Source of the DNA: Tachypleus tridentatus
Lineage: Eukaryota; Arthropoda; Merostomata; Xiphosura; Limulidae
Assembly: GCF_004210375.1 (NCBI RefSeq)
Contig: NC_134831.1
Location: 43,186,035-43,250,034, forward strand
Length of the DNA stretch: 64,000 nt
Reading direction: 5' to 3'
The translations under genes and the position numbers were made by a program. Numbering within the stretch: position 1 is the first letter of the stretch; each line of letters starts with the position of its first letter. Shown here piece by piece: positions 1-11,700 of this stretch. The notes beneath the pieces were generated by a model. The model was given only the letters and a program-made list of their open reading frames with translations, was not told the origin of the DNA and made no database searches.

Positions 1-840
1 ACTTTCTCTTTTTATCACGCTTAACCATTTTATAACCAACTCTAAATTAACAGTTACAGAAAATATAATTTAAAATTATTACGGATATTTAAACAAAAAC
101 TGATACCAAGGCAACTAATATGTGAGAGGAATATGACAGTGTACGTATATTTAAATATATAAAAATAGATATCTGATTCCTACATATCCGTTGATATCAG
201 TTAGCAGAGCTGCAAAATATTGAAATTGATGACAATCTTGGATGGATGTGTATTCCTTAGAAACTTGGACTGCTTACATACTTAAGCAATACAAAATAAT
301 AAATTTGTATGGTTAAACACCCGTAAACTTAAATTCCTTATTTAGATATTGGTTAAAGCAGGAGTAGAATAATTTCAGTAAGACAATTCATGTAATTTAC
401 ACTAATACAATATATTCTTTTGGCGGAACCTGTGTGTTTGTGCGTTTATATGTATATTTTCACAAAAAGCAACTGAAGTGTTCAGACGTGACAATTCATC
501 TGTCATATTGACTTCATCGCTCAAAAAATTACGTAAAAAGTTATAAAATGGATGTCAACCTGGGCTCCATGTTTATATCTAAGAAAGTTGGACAGCTTAT
601 ATTCTTAAACAATACAGAATATAAATTTTTACGGGTAAAAACCCTTAAAGTTAAATTACCTATTTAAATATTGGTTAAAGCAGAAGTAGAATAATTTTAA
701 TAAGACCATTTATGTAATTTACATTAATACAGTATATGAAGAATTCTCTTGGCGTTACCTCTGTCCGTCTGTCTGTCCGTCCGTTCGACTAGTAACTAAA
801 GTGTTCAGACGTTAGAATTCATCTCTGTTATGTTGTCTTC
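1..840. repeat. Unassigned AT-rich sequence with an internal direct duplication
   Basis: Two diverged direct copies of about 240 bp, roughly 240-480 and 560-800, share the same order of short blocks, including TATTGGTTAAAGCAG and a TTGGCG...CCT end. The second ends in a (TCTGTCCG)-like run near 757-785. No coding sequence was recognised, and no counterpart was found elsewhere in the window. Confidence 0.5.
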
Positions 841-879
841 ATTGCACAACTTTCCTTCGACGCCAAGATCATCAGTACC

Positions 880-1740
880 CCCGGTTATTATTGATAAATT
901 GCCGTTAGATTTTTCTCTTCGTCAACATATTGCTTTCATCGACAAGTTTAAACCTGACGTCTCAGTTGACTCAAAACAAACTAGAATCCTTCGCTGAGAA
1001 GGCTCATCATGCAGCCTTCAACACTCCATGACCATGATTATCTCTATAAACCATGGAAAACTGATACCAACGTTCAGTGCTCTCCCACCAAAAGTTCCAT
1101 TAGCTTATACTCGGTATTTATCAAGGACTTTCATCTCTCTGTATCTCCAGCTGAAATTCAACATTCTGTGGAAACAACAACTTCCACGAAACTCCATACA
1201 GCCCACAGAATCGATAACAAGACTAAAGGTTTACCTACTCACGTTTTTAATGTCGTAACCGAGAATAAATAGGTAGATGATTATATATTTAACCACAGAT
1301 GTACCTAAAGTATTTTCATTTTAGTGTCCAACGTCCCAGAAGTCGATCAACTACTCTTAAACATATCAAATCTGTCAATCAGAGTACCCCTCGTCCAGTA
1401 ACCTTTTCATCTTCATGTATGCCAATTATCCCTGCTGCAAGCATCAATACTTAATTAATGCTAAGAAGAAAAACAAGATTACTCTGAGCAACGTTGACGG
1501 TACCTTTCAGCAGTGACCCAAACCAAAGACAGCTTCATGCCAGATTCAATCCACGCTCGTTAAGTCTACAGACATATCAACCGCTACATATATCAACATC
1601 ACGTTCAGCAAGAAGAACCAAACAAAATTCGCAAGAAGACACCAATCGTCCCAAACCGAAATAGAACGACTCATTGAGACAGATAGAATCGATCACTCAG
1701 TTTTGTATCCACGAACTGCCTGTTTTTATCCTTCTGGTGC
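880..1740 (+). repeat. Degenerate retroelement-ORF-like sequence, unit 0
   Basis: This stretch has coding-like composition on the plus strand but is broken by stops and shifts. Reading across frames gives Ser/Thr/Pro-rich peptides such as STPRPVTFSSS and then RRHQSSQTEIERLIETDR. The part after about 1245 recurs in units 1 (17335-17830), 2 (34935-35160) and 3 (51115-51600). It resembles a decayed gag/ORF1-type region of a retroelement, but no zinc knuckle or other diagnostic motif was seen. The short open frames at 1009-1272 are probably remnants. Confidence 0.35.
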
Positions 1741-2870
1741 AGACTTAACATTTGTATTTTATCAGTGTATATTTTTTTAGAGTTTTTGTTATAAGCTTTA
1801 CTAACCCTGATTTTCTACTTCAACAAGTTCCGGGTAGGGAGAGGGCATATTTTTCCGCGCCCTGATAGTCAAAGTGGGTTTTCTTTGGTACTCCCGTTTC
1901 TTTCTCCCGACAGCAAATTCAGAGGATTTTGGATCTACAGATCGCTATCCTCTTGTTTTTTTTTTTTTTTTGTAGAGTCAATATTTTACCTCTTGTGGAT
2001 CACCTTTGGACCCTTGCCACCAGATTGCATTACAAACCTGTTAGCTTTAAATCTTCTCGGTTTAGCTATTAATAATATATCACTAGCCCAGTTAAATTTT
2101 ACATCACGAGTAGGGCAAAGAAAAGGTTTCTTCTGGGCGCCCTTGATTGAAATGCCGTTTTGAGATGCAAAATGTTAAATCAGTTATATTGATTGTGTGT
2201 GATTCATTTCATTTTGACTTTTGGTTTCCTGCTCGAGTCACCGAGCGTAGAGGGCTGAATAAAACACCGCCCCGGCGGTGGATTTGAATGCTGGACGTGA
2301 CAAAAGATGCGATCTGGTTGTCAACGGCGTGAGGTTTCGCGTTAGGCCGTAGACGATTACCGAAGAGACAGGTGTGGTCATGGCGTGACAGGACCTCTAA
2401 AAAAATATTATAGCAGAGAGAAAAGATTTGTTGTTTGTGACGACAAATAAATAACAGGCGCAGGTGGCCTTCTGATAGTACGGCGGGTTTTGAAATTAGT
2501 TAACCGCGTTCGAATCCATGCTATAACATAATATAATTTTTATACATTAAGCTATTAATGTGTAATAAGAGTGACACTCAATCTTTAATTTTGTGAGTGG
2601 TGTGAGGTAAAATGCTAGTTACACGTTGTCATTTCCCTCAGAACATAAGTTAAATATAATAAACAGTAAGTACTGCTTTCAACAGTTCTAATAAACACAA
2701 ATAAAATCCGTTATATCGAAACAAATTTGTCTTGTTCTCAGTTCTTTTGATAACAAGTTTATAAGTTTGTTTCACGTTTTATGATTATCTTTAAGTAATA
2801 GTGTGTAATTGAACACAAACTATTTTTAACTCTATAGTCAAACTAGCTTAATTTTGAAACTAAATGTTTT
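1740..2870. other. Intergenic, conserved between units; no gene recognised
   Basis: This region is shared with 51600-52730 (unit 3) and in part with 17830-18138 and 35160-35745. It holds a T16 run near 1957, a GC-richer patch near 2230-2400 with a short CTCGAGTCACCGAG palindrome, and a tRNA B-box-like GTTCGAATCC near 2508. The 92-codon open frame at 1885-2163 is not preserved in the other units, so I treat it as chance. Confidence 0.5.
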
Positions 2871-2876
2871 CAGGTA

Positions 2877-3120
2877 TCCTCCCAGTGGGGAAGCAGAAAG
2901 ATTACGCACTTACAATGCCAAATGCTCGCCCTTTCACCATGGAGGTGTTATAAAGTCAATAGCCTAAGAGTTGGGGGTGGGTGGTGATGACTAGGTGATT
3001 TCCTTCTAGTCTTACATTGCTAAATTAAGGAAGGAGATTAACGCATACATCCTTCGTGTTGCTTTTCCTCGAAATTCAAAAGAAACAAGCTGCCTGATGA
3101 GTTTTGGGTTGGTGGTAACC
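2877..3120 (+). repeat. Old composite tRNA-SINE, unit 0
   Basis: A short head like SINE family B (CCCAGTGGGGAAGCAGAAAG) is followed by a diverged SINE family A body (CTCGCCCTTTCA, GGGTGGTGATGACTAG, TCTTACATTGCTAAATTA). Counterparts at 35745-35990 and 52735-53030 show that it predates the duplication. Confidence 0.65.
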
Positions 3121-3709
3121 CACCGTCGGTAATTAAAAAAAACAACAAGAAAGAGTACATACAATGCTAAAATTCGGGGTTCATTTGCCTACAGTGTACA
3201 GAGGAGAGAACCAATGTGGCTTTGTTCTTTGTTATAAAATAAACAAAGACAATCTTTTCAGAGAAATACCATTTGCCTTTGCAAGAAGAAAATAAAGAGT
3301 TGATATATTAAAATCGTAAATTTAATGTTTTACGTACAATACGAAATACTAAACAGAAAGGGTTAAAAAATAGGTTAAATTATAAATTAAATTGTGTTGC
3401 TATACAGATAAGGTCATGTAGCCGTATTATTAGATGTAGAAACATATTTTTCATTAAGGCAAATGATGACACATACGATCTTGTTTTATATATACCTCGA
3501 AAAGAAAATAATTATATGTACGTATATATCTTGTAGATTTAAAGCTAGTTTAAAAGAAATTTTATATTCAATATGTGTTGTTTTTTTAAGCTCAGTAATG
3601 CACTTGGGTTTTTTGCGTTTTGACCACCATCGTTAGCAAGTTTTGAAATTTATCGATATGCGCACTAAATCTCAATATTAAGATACTAGCATACATTAAT
3701 ATACACTTT

Positions 3710-3972
3710 GGTTTGTTTTGAATTTCGTGCACGAAAGCTACACGAGGGCTGTCTGTGCCAGCCGTCTCTAATTTAGCAGAGTAAAAATAAAGGGAAAACA
3801 GATCACTCACCGCCAACTGTTGAGCTACTGTTTTCTAACGAATAGTGGGATTGACCGATTTGTTATAATGCCTCGATGGCTGAAAAGTGGAGTATGTTTG
3901 GTGCGACGCGGTGTAGAACCCGCGATCCTCAGATTAGGAGTCGAGCGTCCCAACCACCTAACCATTCAGAAC
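3710..3972 (-). repeat. Diverged SINE family A, unit 0
   Basis: A minus-strand SINE with the reversed tail (GTTTGTTTTGAATTTCG), body (AACGAATAGTGGGATTGACC) and tRNA head (GAACCCGCGATCCTC). Counterparts lie just before the PLE in units 1 (19855-19975, partial), 2 (36555-36790) and 3 (53605-53865). Confidence 0.7.
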
Positions 3973-4004
3973 AAATATATAGTTTAGTTGATTTATTTAT
4001 ACAC

Positions 4005-4675
4005 AGCTAGACAAAATATTAAGGCCAATGAAGATAAAGACAAAATATGCATTTTGCGTTGTTAGACTGAACCACTTATTTGTGTGGAGCTTCAAAAGAT
4101 GAAAATAAGAAAAGGGAAAAAAAAAAAAAAATTTGGAATTGAATCAGGAAAGCGTGAACACGATGAAATAAGCTTAAATACTAGCTGGTCAAAAGTTTAA
4201 AACCATACCAAAAAGAAGTCCTAAACAAGGTAGGAAATGCCCAACGAGTGCTCTTAGTAGAGAGTTTTATGGCAGTCATTGCGAAAAACTTCAAACATTC
4301 GCTTTGGCATGGTCGATATAACAAGTAGAAAACTGGCTATAATGTTATTCCAAGTGGTGAAGATGACTTCACGAAGATCATGCACTGTTTGAAATTGACA
4401 TCCATTTCTATAGACTTCCCTTACCATCCACCCCCAAATATTTTCAATTGGGTTTAGTTCGGGCGAACACGCTCGATGGTCTAAAAGAGTCACGTTATAC
4501 GCCATAAAAAAGTCCTTTGTCCTGCGGACATTATGGATTACAACGTTTTCCTGCTAAAAGATACATTATTTCCACACAAGCAAAGGCCTTCAGTCAATAA
4601 GGATGCTCTCTCCAACATACCAATGTTACCAGCTGCTGTTTGACGCTCCTGTAATACCTGAGCTCAATTGTTCCA
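4005..4675 (-). mobile_element. Tc1/mariner DNA transposon, 3' fragment
   Basis: This is a remnant of a Tc1-type element with the end of its transposase on the minus strand. The left end carries terminal-repeat-like sequence (CAGCTAGACAAAATATTAAGG near 4008, then CTAGCTGGTCAAAAGTTTAA near 4181). At the other side it stops abruptly against PLE 3' sequence, so the 5' half is missing. It takes the place occupied by the PLE body in the other units. Confidence 0.8.
4254..4610 (-). pseudogene. Tc1-type transposase, C-terminal fragment
   Basis: The longest open part is 4254-4505 (83 codons). It contains CSPELNPIENIWGWM, the signature around the last acidic residue of the DD34E catalytic triad, followed by REVYRNGCQFQTV and a C-terminus ending PKRMFEVFRNDCH. 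Just upstream, QENVVIHNVRRTKDFF matches the segment around the second catalytic Asp, which is lost here (QQDNAPIHNA in the family). There is no N-terminal DNA-binding domain. This is a dead fragment, with near-certain family assignment. Confidence 0.85.
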
Positions 4676-4679
4676 TGGA

Positions 4680-4946
4680 AGGAGAAAGCATAAAGGAACA
4701 CCTTTCTACCGACATTAATAAATAAAATCACACATCTTAGAACACTCTCTACATTCCTACGCTGAATTATACCACACCCTTCAAACATGTGGTCAGCTGT
4801 GGGTCAGTTTCTTGTTTCTTTCTTTATGAACCTCACGATGTCGAAGAAGGACGAAACGTTGATCGCTACTCTACATAGAGCTTTCTCTACCGATACCAGC
4901 CGTTTTTACATATATATATTTTTCTCCAATTGGCTTTCTCGTCATC
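4680..4946 (+). mobile_element. Penelope-like element, 3' end only (unit 0)
   Basis: This piece matches the 3' untranslated ends of the PLEs in units 1-3: AAAGGAACACCTTT near 4691, then a hammerhead-like motif (4828-4864), then the terminal GGCTTTCTCGTCATC. The coding part is absent, replaced by the Tc1 fragment. Confidence 0.7.
4828..4864 (+). ncRNA. Hammerhead ribozyme motif, mutated core
   Basis: Aligned to the copies at 18853 and 38092: GAAC, core CTCACGA, stem II around GAAGAA, GAAA, then CGTTGATC. The invariant G5 of CUGANGA is C here, and the stem I partner is GATC instead of GTTC. It should be inactive. Confidence 0.6.
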
Positions 4947-4949
4947 TCG

Positions 4950-5800
4950 GAATATGAAATATTGTTTTGTTAGTATAGAAAAGTAATTTTCCAACAAGCT
5001 CAATACATACACAATTTCTTACATCATTCCAGTCTTGTTTATGTCCGTAACTGTAAAACAATAAAAAAGATTACACTTACACTGTTGCTTCAAACCATCT
5101 GTTCTGAAACGCAAGATTTTAGCTTGTTATACCTATGCATCTATATTTATTAAGTTGTGCCCATGCACACAAACAGAACAGTTGTTATACAAGAATAAAA
5201 ATAATTTTATAAAAGTTTCCCTCTCTATGAAGTCATAGCATTTCTTAGTTTTCATGTATCATATTTTCTGTGACGGTTAAATAACTATTACTTTTTGCCC
5301 AAAATATATTTTTTAAAAGAAATATACAATATTGGACTCTGTAAGTAGCTATTTTTGTAAATCCACAAACTCATATAAAGGACACCTATTACAATTCATA
5401 TTTTTGTTATATTTTAGCGGAAGCGGAAAGTAATTCAGTACTGTTACAGTATAAACATTACAAATTTTACTCTTTAATCTCGTTTCATAGTGACTTTTAG
5501 GTTATTAATTACAAGAAGATAAAAATATCTACCGTTTACAAAGACTTGATATATTCCAAATTTACTTTTGATAGATACCACTTTCCTGATTTCAGTTTTA
5601 TACATGCTGGGCTTCTATTTATTCTAAACCTTTGATTCACTAAATAGTTACACGTACTAAAATAATAAACCAGATGTATCATGTATTGCACGTTCCTTAT
5701 TATTCAATATTGTGTTAGGATCACGCAATTTTCGATCTCAACTGGAGTTCTAACAAAATTATTTAAAGAAAATGAGGTGAACCTTACTCAACTTGTTTAA
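4950..5800. other. Unit upstream region; no gene seen
   Basis: AT-rich sequence between the PLE and MFS exon 1. It is shared with 20945-21720, 38210-39100 and 55200-56000. No conserved open frame or RNA gene was recognised. Confidence 0.5.
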
Positions 5801-5810
5801 ACAAAAGTAT

Positions 5811-5870
5811 CTAAACCTGGTTCATAGCACTGTGAGTCCTCAGTCATACCGCTGTGCCACTGGAGTGTCT
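5811..5870 (-). repeat. SINE family B remnant upstream of MFS copy 1
   Basis: A short tRNA-related end (CCTGGTTCATAGCACTGTGAG, CATACCGCTGTGCCA). Longer counterparts at 22651-22772, 39927-40050 and 56875-56982 lie at the same distance before exon 1, so the insertion predates the duplication. Confidence 0.6.
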
Positions 5871-6630
5871 ATAATACTTAAGAATTGCTATAAGTAATGG
5901 TCAAACAATGAAGACCAAATAACCAATACACTTTTTACAGTTGTACTTGTATGGTTGATTAGTTACATGTTTTATGACCCTCGATGTGCATAACTATGGA
6001 TAAATTTTTTCCTAATTTTGTTAAAACTATAAAGTACTAGTTTTATTCGTATAGAAAATTAGCAGAATGGAGGTTCGATTCTTGGTGTCAGTTGCTGGTA
6101 TTTCCTCTTTTATCTGGCACTCGGTACAGGACTAACGTTTGGAAACATTACTCCTTACATAACTTCTTACCTGAAACAAAGAGTCAATAAGGACACAAAT
6201 ATGAAAAAACTAGCTGGATTTTCTATGGATTTATATCTACATGTTCATTGTTGTACTTAGGAGGCAAACTAGGTTGTCTCATTGGACGTTGCTGGGGCAT
6301 TATTATTGGTTCTTGTATTTTTTGGTAAGATGTATGTTTCTATTTATATGTAATAATAACAATAAGTAATAGAAACAATGACAACAGGTCTGTTTAATTC
6401 ATGGATGTAAATAGTAATAATATACAATCTCAATACACCTGTAATTAACAACACTCGGTAAAGTTTGTATTAACATAGTGACGCCCTTACCATTTTCATT
6501 TTCAATATGCACGTATTATTAAATTAACTCGATTTCTTAATTCATTAAAATAATTAATAGAACTGATATTATGTTGTATTGCTAGAAGCAAGACAGGCAT
6601 TTGTTGTTAACTGAAATTTTGATTATTTAT

Positions 6631-6916
6631 GGCCCTGAATGGCCAAGCGTGTTAGGGCGTGCGACTCGTAATATGAGGGTCGCGGGTTTGCATCCAGGTC
6701 GCGCCAAACGTGCTCGCCCTTTCAGCCGTGGGGGCGTTATAATGTGATGGTCAATCCCATTATTCGTTGGTAAAAGAGTAGCCCAACAGTTGGCGGTGGG
6801 TGGTGATGACCTGCTGCCTTCTCTCTTGTCTTACATTTCTAAATTAGGGACGGCTAGCACAGATAGCCCTCGAGCAGCTTTATGCAAAATTTAAAAAAAC
6901 AAAACAAACAAACATG
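6631..6916 (+). repeat. tRNA-derived SINE family A, full length
   Basis: The tRNA-like head has an A-box-like TGGCCAAGCG and a B-box-like GGGTTTGCATCC. The body contains GGCGGTGGGTGGTGATGAC and GGGACGGCTAGCACAGATAG, and the 3' tail is (AAAC)n. A 10-bp target duplication (GATTATTTAT) lies at 6621-6630 and 6917-6926. It sits in intron 1 of MFS copy 1 and is absent from the other copies. Confidence 0.9.
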
Positions 6917-8596
6917 GATTATTTATAAATTTTGTATCCCTACTCCATGAAAGTTTTCTGTCCGAATTTTATTTTCTCAAAATTTAAGAAATTCAATGAA
7001 CATTGAGTTTACTTAGTGCAGAGTTAGAAAAGTTATTTACTGATAGAGGTGAGAATTATTGTTGTTTTTTTCTATTAAGTTACTCGATCAGTTAGTAAGT
7101 TTATAAGTTAATCCTACTTTTGTTTCAGAGCTTATATTGAAAATTTAATGTATTTGAAAATAGGCTTCAAAGTGAACGTCAGTATAGTAAACGTTTATTT
7201 AAGAAATATATTAACTTGTTATCATTATATAAATTGAAATTAGCATTATCTGTCAAATAACACTAATAAACCGACTTAGTAAGAATACACGTAACTGAAG
7301 TGGATTGCTGATAATATAATATTTCTTGAAATCTGAAGATGAAAACACGATACAAGATAGGAAATTTATTAGGAGTATGGAAACTAACAACATAGGAATA
7401 TGTTTTGTGAGGACTTTGTAACTCTCGGAACACAAATACAATACCAGTTAATTTGTAGCGATAATTTTACCACAAGCAGAGCACCAAAAATAACACGTTA
7501 CTGTCTACTAATGTACATCAACAAATCCTGCAGAAAGGAGTTTTTGTTTGTTTCAGGTAATGCTATTAACTGTCTCAAGAGATATTTCCATTATTAACTG
7601 TATTGACAACAGTTCACAGTTTGATCAGAAAAACAAAGATGACGTTGCGATATATGATTATGAAATATATTGGTATTACGTAGAAAAATTAGAAATATCA
7701 AAGTCATAAAATGGAACAGGAGAGATGGTAATCTTTCTTTAGACCTCAAAGACAGCTCAACATATAATATATACTTTTTGTTAATGTGAATGTTATGTGT
7801 ATGTAACTCTCGTAGTTCTCGTACTGGCGTATTTATTCAAGTTAAATAAAAAAAAAATAATTTCATCTGTTAGTTCTTGGATAGCAGCAACGTACTGGAG
7901 TATGCAACATAGCCTCGTAACAACGATAGTCACTTGAAGAATGATTTATACTTTGGGACTTGTCTGTTGTTATGGCCACCCAGTGGTCACTGCTGTCGAA
8001 GTAAGCACAGTTGTTTCGAAAACATCTCAATTAGAAATGATTGAAAAACAGATAATTTCATATTCCAATCGTTTAAAAACATTATATAAGTATTTTACTT
8101 CTATATCTATAAAGCACCATACATGTAAATATATACATCTATACATCCATGTTAACGTCTAAAGCTAATCTACAAAAGTAATACACGATAAATTAAGTCT
8201 TCAAATTATGTTAATTTTTGAATTATCCATACTTGTGTAAACTCTTAGGAAAAGGGTATTCGTAATTATTCCGCTGGGAATCTAAACTCTGTATTTGTCA
8301 CTTCACGTCACAATTCATTTCTGAAAATAAGAGATGTTATCAAATCCAAAATGAATTTATCCAGATACAAAATTTATAATATTGTCTGTACATTGCGATT
8401 TTAGTGAAGTGATTGAAAGGGGGCCATTATGGGGATACCTTGAAACTTTATAACTGTATTAAGTTCATTTTGTACTTCAAGTACATAGACTAACAACTAT
8501 AGAAGGTTATAATTCTGTTGCTAAGCAACATGTTTAAAATACATTTTGGATCGTGGTATTACCAACATATCAGAGGTAAGTCTAATTGATGTTTAC

Positions 8597-8720
8597 CTCT
8601 CAGTGGCAGAACACTATGTCTTCTGACCTAAAGCTAAAAAAAACAGGTTTCGATACACTATGTTGGCTGAGCAGAAATAGGCAATTGTGTAGATTTGTGC
8701 TTAATTCAAAACAACAAAGA
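8597..8720 (+). repeat. tRNA-derived SINE family B in intron 2, unit 1
   Basis: Head CAGTGGCAGAACACTATGTC, B-box-like GGTTTCGATAC, and tail GTGCTTAATTCAAAACAAC. Counterparts are at 25150-25250 and 43101-43216, so it is an old insertion shared by the units. Confidence 0.7.
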
Positions 8721-11700
8721 CAACTAGTTGATTTCTAATAATTATTATTATGTGAATACGTCACGAATACATTTTCTGAATGACCTTTATTTTGGTTCAT
8801 TCACAACGGAATTTACTGACATTTGACTGCCTTCAGTGCTTGTTTACTGCCTCTACCTTAAGGAAACTTGATTTGACAAAAAATTATTTCTGGGTTTAGA
8901 CATCACAATTGAGGTTAGAATAAACAACGGGGTGGCGATAATGGTGGCGATAGTGCCCCAACATATTTTGGCGTGCGGTATGCTCGTCAACTTGGAACTA
9001 TCACTATTCTGTAAACATGGTTTCGCTTTCTTTTATTATACACTTCTGAATAATCCAGTAAATCAAAAACAAAATATATGTGTCTGTTGATGCATATACA
9101 TATCGTTGCAATTGATAACCAGATAATATATAATTCATAAATACGTTTCTTTACTTACAAAGTGACATAACATTAAACTTGACTATTGCAAAAGACACGT
9201 CAAAAAATAAATTAAAAATTTTCACAGTTGTTTCCCAACAAGAAAGGCTTCGTGACATGGCTAGTTGCTTCAGGGTTAGCTGTAACTCCTCTCTTTATGA
9301 ATAATGTGCAGACATTCTTTGTTAAACCTAATAATCTACAACCTGCTTCTGATGGGTAAGTTTCAAATTTCTATAAACTTTCGATACGCTTTTATAAATA
9401 AAACACAGACTCCTAGTTTCAGTTTTCTTTACCTTATTATACTTTTTACTCAAAATCGTCAATGTCATCACATCTTTTTATTTTAACAGTTATTTCTTTC
9501 ACTGTATAAGTCCCAAATATTCAGAACATATTGGAAGAAAATAATAAAGATTGTAAAATCATACTATAATGGAACACTTTGTTATATGACACTGAAAAAA
9601 AATTACCGCGCGATGTGCAAACCACAACTTTGCAAATATTTTATTGTGTGTACATGTAGATTTGCTTTAGAAGTCACAATTTTCCCGTTTCGTCTCCGTT
9701 TCTAATTACGTAGAACTCTTCTTCATTCTCAGGGTACAAATATGACGTCATGAATGCATCTAACGCGGATGTAAATCGCTGGCACCAACTGCATAAATAT
9801 CATATTACTGTCTGTTGTATGTCCATGTAAATAATTAGCATGTTGTGGACAAATGAATATTTTGCTCCGTTTTTGGAACCACTACTTTGGCCCTGTTGAT
9901 GGAGTTTCACAAAATACCGCAAGAAGGTTTGTTGGTTCCATGAGGAGATATATGCGAACTTACGGTTTCATATTTTGTTTTTGCTGTTTTTACGGGCGTT
10001 TTCTTAAAATTATATATAAAGCAAACAACTCATTACTCATCTTTTTTATTTTAAATTATTTACAATATCTTCAAAAGATTATGCGTCAAATATTTTATGT
10101 GCTGAAACAAGGTGAATGGCATTTTAGGTTCCAGGCTATAGCAAGGTATTCGAAAGAGTGTATTACATCAGGAATTGAAACTATAATTTATCCATGATTT
10201 TTTTTATTAGATTTGTGTGTTGATTTCATTGTTTGTAGTTAAACATAAAGCTACACCTTGGATTATCTGTATTGTCGAACTCTAGTTTCTAACCTTACAA
10301 ATAAGTCCGCGTTAAGTGGAATGATGCTGTTCAAACTCATCACTGTAGTATTAAATTAATTCTTACGTCAGTTTAGCTTTTTATTAACAAGTAAATGTTC
10401 ATCATTCTTTCAGATAATTTTACAACGATGAAATTATAGAAAGTGTTCCTGCTTTGTTTCTGATAACGGCATGTTTTACGGGTGGCATTCTACTGATTGG
10501 GTTACTCATGTATAAAGAATTACCACAAGAATTTAAACAGGTTAGAGCAGTCTGAATGAAGTAGTTTATTAAAAAAACTTTAGCCTGCAAAGTAAATCTA
10601 ATTCATATTATATGAAAACGTTAGACTTATTCACTAGTGGCAGTTTTCGTTAAGCGAGCTGGGAATCTTTTAATTCTCAAAAGTTCTCAATAATTCTCGA
10701 TTATTCAGTTTCAACCACATTTCAACCTCTCTATATATATTCTCTTAACGCTCTAAAATGCTCCGTTTAACGTCTGCTCGTGTTTCACGTTGATCACATA
10801 ATTAATAAAAATCTAGATGATTTTCAAACATAAGTTGTTTGTAAGATAAGTAACTCCTCATTAAACCCAAACATGACAGTAAAAGAACTTTTCTTATTTC
10901 CATCACGTTTTCAAGCGCTTCATTATTTCTAGCAATACTATTTGAAAATAAGCGTAAGAGTTTTACAGATTATTGATAAGTACCATTACTCTTCGTGTTC
11001 CAGATATGTTTCATTAATTGAGGAGAACCTGTTTTTTTTTCTTCTTTCTTCAGTATTTAAGATTCTATTATTTAAAAAATTTAGTGTTACTACGTATTTC
11101 TGAAGAAATTTTGGCTTACTTGAACCAAAGCTGTGATGACAGGTGTTTATACCAATATATACAAACGTTGGTGGAATTAAATTTTCATATAAAGGGGCTC
11201 AGCCACTCTTTAATATTAATGAAATGTAGTGTTTTTCAAAGTAAACATCCTTTTGTAAAGTGATGGCTTTACAGATAATTTAAAAAGTTAGAAACGTTTG
11301 TACTTTTATTTTCCATAATATTATATTGTCAGTTTTTATACGTATAGAAGAACTTTATTCATATTTCTATTCCAGGAAAAAAATAGCATCGAGTGAAGTA
11401 ACACATGTGTGCAAAACGTCAAGGCATTCGCACATTAAAGAATTAAATACGAAAACTCTGGACTATATAAAAACAATAAATAATGAAAAACTATCTACAT
11501 CATTGGAAGAAACTCCAGCCAAAGCGAACGCTGATGACCAACAACCGTACAGAAATAATGAAGCTGAACTTCATGTGTCACCAACAGAAGCTCTAATAAA
11601 TGAAAGAATTTTATGTTTTGTCTATAGTTTGTATTAGCTCATCTTACCCATATATGTTTTTGAATGTTTTTTATAATGTAAGTGGTATTTGTAACTTTAA

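Larger units (their letters stand above)
1245..6065 (+). repeat. Tandem segmental duplication, unit 0 (3' part only)
   Basis: This is the tail of a unit that lacks an MFS gene in the window. Homology to the other units begins near 1245, at the stretch equivalent to 17335, 34937 and 51118. It continues through the retroelement-like segment, composite SINE, diverged minus SINE and PLE 3' end up to exon 1 of copy 1. Sequence left of 1245 does not match the region before the equivalent point in units 1-3. That makes this a candidate left edge of the array, or the site of a later insertion. Confidence 0.65.

Noticed and set aside
1885-2163. 92-codon open frame with hydrophobic residues
   Set aside because: It runs through a T-run and intergenic repeat sequence. 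The counterparts in units 1 and 3 are not open and no domain is visible.
3592-3816. Minus-strand 74-codon open frame
   Set aside because: It overlaps the diverged SINE at 3710-3972 and is not open in the other units.
6631-6700. Possible genuine tRNA gene
   Set aside because: A- and B-box-like sequences are present, but the head is continuous with a SINE body and A-rich tail and has a target duplication, so it is a SINE.
9853-10197. 114-codon open frame inside MFS copy 1
   Set aside because: It lies in intron 3. The matching intron of copy 3 (44208-44453) is open in a different frame with a different peptide, so there is no conserved protein.
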